This document shows positions 1 through 64,000 of a DNA stretch of 64,000 nt, in pieces (positions within the stretch are counted from its first letter, which is position 1; every line of letters starts with the position of its first letter). The position numbers and the translations under genes are program-made. A model generated the notes under the pieces. That model saw only the letters and a list, made by a program, of their open reading frames with translations. It did not search any database and was not told where the DNA came from. Source of the stretch: Balanoglossus misakiensis (taxonomy: Eukaryota; Hemichordata). The stretch spans positions 13,144,001 through 13,208,000 of the forward strand of contig CM082576.2 of NCBI GenBank assembly GCA_040954595.2. The letters are read 5' to 3'.

Positions 1-229
1 TACATATAAAATTCTTCCCTGTATAGCATGGCAGTTCTCTCACATGGTTCCTCTAATAGCTGAGATTTTCAGTGTTTGATAACAATTCTTTTGTTACAAT
101 GTAAAAAAAAATAGTTGTATCAGAAAAAAGACAGGGTAACTTTTCAACTTGCGTTTTTTGGCTAAACTTTTGTTCTAATATCATTGTAATATCAGTGTTA
201 TACAATTCACTCAAATTCTGCTGGTATAG

Positions 230-1917
<1,688 letters not shown>

Positions 1918-2859
1918 AAAACCTCCCAAATTTACATCAGATTTTATCATGGAAACAAACTCTGGTTGCATCCAACTAGGAGACGAATGCACTGATGGAG
2001 GAATCAATGTGTGTACATATTGTAAATAATGGATTTATACGTGGAGAGATTTGTAGCGACGATTTGATATCAGTGACTGATGCATTTGTGCCTTCAAGAT
2101 CAAATTTGCACATTTCATGTTGATTATACACTTTCATCTTCTTTATTTTCCCATCAGTCTGTCCCTTTTTTGTCAAAATGCCAAGTAATGTGTCCCGGAC
2201 GAAAGGCACAATAGACTGACCTCTGAGGGTTAGGTTGTCCCAATTTACAGTTTTGAAAAAAAAAGGGCATGCGATGCCCAGCCAGCCAGTGTCAGGATAA
2301 CACTAGACAGTCATTATCAAAATAAGATGACTCTGATAACAGTTCGGATGACACGTCATACTCGCATGCTTGTGTGTTTGCCATGCCTCAACTCAGTCCA
2401 ACTCATGATCAGGTCATCAGTGTTCCCCTACGAACGACTGATCACTGCCATCAGTCTGGAAAGAGTCTTCACATAGACAAAGGTCGGAAACTTTGAAAGA
2501 GTTAGACCCATTCCACAGACGTCTAGGTCAAAGAACTTTTTAAAACCCAGGACTATGTTAGATATGTGGACCGTATCTCATTGACAAACTTTAATTTTTT
2601 TGAGATTTTCTTTCTATCATCTGTTAACATTGGTGCAATGTGAAGCAACCAGGGAGGACTATTCTCATAGGTTACAGCATTCATGCATCTGTTGTACATC
2701 TGTCTGGGAAGTGAACTGACCAATGAAAAACAAAAGGTTGCTGCACACGGCCTGGTTTTCGTTCTCCGTAATTTTTGAATGACATAGTACTGGATTATTT
2801 TCTGTATTTTATCAACTATATTACCTGTGTATCTTGTGAATCAATTTACATCAGCTCAG

Positions 2860-2865
2860 AATAAA
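2860..2865 (+). terminator. Candidate RAD51 poly(A) signal 1
   Basis: A canonical AATAAA hexamer lies 943 bases after the RAD51 stop. It is followed about 25-30 bases later by a GT-rich stretch. Which of the two signals is used cannot be told from sequence. Confidence 0.45.
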
Positions 2866-3649
2866 GTAAAAAAGGAAACAGCCATAATGTGTGTTTGCAT
2901 TTTTTGTACTGCAATGTGCATCATTTAGATGGTAGTAAAAGACAGAGTTAGTGACATAAAGGCTTGATATAAATAACTTTTGTTTTATGTAAGCCGTATT
3001 ACGTAATGAACAATGGAAATGGGATGAGGGAACTGGAAAAATAACCAAGGAAAATTAACATTGTATATGACTATATGATGCAAATCAAGACATACATTTA
3101 CCACAAAATTTGGCATTGTAATAAAAAACATGGTTCTCCCCAGAAGTGAAGATGTGTAGAAATCCACAATGAAAGAAGAATTTTTCTAGGCTGAGTGTAT
3201 TCTTGAACGTTATTTCAGCAGGGCAGCGAGAGAGGAAGTAATGTCATTTTCAACATGGAAGTGCCTCCAGAGAGTGAGAGTAACTGACCAAAACACCTGC
3301 CCGGTTGGAAATGGCTGGCATTTCGGAAATTGAAATTTCCACAATGGAAGACCTAAGCCTGAGGAAGTAAAAACAAAATTGCTACGCGCAGCATGTCGCT
3401 GAAGAGTGAATTACAACCAGGAAACTGTGCCAGAGAATGAGCTGACATCGATAACTGATGCGATGACCCACATATGTACATGTACAACGATATGTGTCAA
3501 CAATGATTGGCATGTCACTGGTCACTGGCATATAAGCCAGCATAGTAGTGTTGAAGTTGCATATGTGCTGGTTTGACCTCTATTTTGGGTGAAACTGCTT
3601 TTGTAGAAATTTAATCGTTACTCATGTACTGAAGCTTACACTGGTGGCA

Positions 3650-3655
3650 AATAAA
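3650..3655 (+). terminator. Candidate RAD51 poly(A) signal 2
   Basis: A second AATAAA hexamer is followed within 30 bases by a T/G-rich segment around TTGTTTGTCATGTG. This is the typical arrangement for a cleavage site. It would give a 3' UTR of about 1.75 kb. Confidence 0.4.
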
Positions 3656-4036
3656 AGTTGATCATAAAACCTCTCCTGGTCAGTTGTTTGTCATGTGACT
3701 TGAAACATTGTAGCATTGCTATTATGTTAATATCTGATATGCTGCAAAATTTGGAGAGAAAAAAGTTTGTTTTTTTCCTACCTAAGTTCAACTTTCAAGG
3801 ACAAACTGATATAAAACTGTAATTCATAATCATATATTTTGTCTAGAATTTAAAACACTAGTAGTTTGCTGTTCTGCAGCAACCTGAATTTTCTTCCCCA
3901 TCAAATGCCACTTATCTGCTTATTGTTTTCAAACCTTTAGGGCAATTTAAAACAAATGGTTAGATTTGCTTTTTGTCAGAGTTATTAAAAACATTGACTG
4001 ATTTCCTTTTCCTGGATGAGGACATATTTTCAGAAG

Positions 4037-4043
4037 TATATAA
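4037..4043 (+). promoter_or_regulatory. TATA-like box upstream of LYST first exon
   Basis: TATATAA sits at the edge of the CpG-rich block that leads into the proposed first LYST exon. If functional, transcription would start near 4065-4075, giving a 5' UTR of about 410 bases. The assignment is inferred from position and motif only. Confidence 0.3.
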
Positions 4044-4179
4044 TACATCGATGACCCGGCCACATACGTTTATGCACGGAAGATGGGAGGAGGGGGTTTC
4101 CAAGGTCATGGTCAAACCGGAGGAGACACCTGGAGGTCCGAGTGGATTGCAGTTTCAGATTATCATACACGTGAAAGTC

Positions 4180-4479
4180 GTGGTAAAGTAAAGTTATGGG
4201 CTGTAGGGATAGCTAGAACGGGGACTTTTGTTCCACCTTTTGCGGGAAAATCCGTTTACGCATGCATTGCCCAGCACACGAACGTCATCGACACACGCAA
4301 AACACAGCGACAGTTCGTTTACCTTTAGTTGGGTACGTGACCTGGTGACCTCGTTGAACGGAGTCTTCGAGAGGTCAGCCTGAGATTATCAAAGAACAAA
4401 ATGGCTGCGTACATGCATACAGTCGGCTGCTTTGGTTAGAGAATGTTTCAAGGAATATGCTGGTTTTAATGACACAATA
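4180..4479 (+). promoter_or_regulatory. CpG-rich probable LYST promoter / 5' UTR
   Basis: CpG dinucleotides are clearly denser here than in the flanking AT-rich DNA, for example around 4210-4380. The block ends in the exon that carries the proposed start codon and a strong donor at 4501. It includes a 12-codon upstream open frame starting at 4401. Confidence 0.4.
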
Positions 4480-63937
<59,458 letters not shown>

Positions 63938-64000
63938 GTCAGTGTGACCTCCATGGCTTGACTCACTTGAGGAAGAGTTGAACAATTAGGGGTACTCTTA

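Larger units (their letters stand above)
1918..4479. other. RAD51 3' UTR and RAD51-LYST intergenic region
   Basis: The first part, to about 2.9 or 3.7 kb, is probably RAD51 3' UTR, AT-rich and without long open frames. It holds two candidate poly(A) signals, listed separately. From about 4030 the sequence becomes richer in CpG and holds a TATA-like motif and short open frames with good start contexts. This fits the promoter and 5' UTR of the next gene. I see no other gene with recognisable homology. Confidence 0.6.

Overview
This is eukaryotic nuclear DNA from an intron-rich animal. Every protein-coding segment I can support belongs to one of two genes on the + strand. The 3' half of RAD51 (four exons, 230-1917) enters from the left edge. 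A nearly complete LYST gene (lysosomal trafficking regulator, a BEACH-family giant protein) fills 4480-63937 and runs off the right edge. I identified both from remembered vertebrate protein sequence and checked them exon by exon for reading-frame phase across each splice junction. The species is not determinable here. Long AT-rich introns, frequent TACATGTA-type palindromes, hairpin elements with long inverted repeats and a tRNA-derived SINE suggest a marine invertebrate (mollusc or other lophotrochozoan, amphioxus or other invertebrate deuterostome).

Layout. 1-1917: RAD51 C-terminal half (about residues 178-339, including Walker B). 1918-4479: RAD51 3' UTR with two candidate poly(A) signals, then intergenic DNA turning CpG-rich toward the proposed LYST promoter and first exon. 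4480-9785: LYST N-terminal exons, separated by introns carrying a large foldback element (4851-5708), a minus-strand SINE (6238-6475) and a hairpin element (7780-8022). 9786-21433 and 21528-34237: two giant introns of about 11.6 and 12.7 kb with hairpin elements, low-complexity tracts and RFX-type X-box motifs. 34238-37443: one unusually large coding exon of 3.2 kb. 37722-63937: about 41 small exons with short introns, coding for the concanavalin-like region, the helical mid-region, the PH-like and BEACH domains and the first WD40 repeats. The last LYST exon or exons lie beyond the window.

The LYST model has 47 constitutive exons, all phase-compatible, coding for about 3,886 residues in the window. 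There is also one symmetric 57-bp candidate cassette exon and one tandemly duplicated splice donor. I did not find a new enzymatic or defence system. The most unusual content is structural: several hairpin-forming repeat families in the LYST introns, including a roughly 90-bp element present four times in the same orientation, and splice-site duplications that could produce in-frame LYST variants. RAD51 (homologous recombination) and LYST (lysosome-related organelle trafficking) have no known functional link; their adjacency looks like simple neighbourhood.
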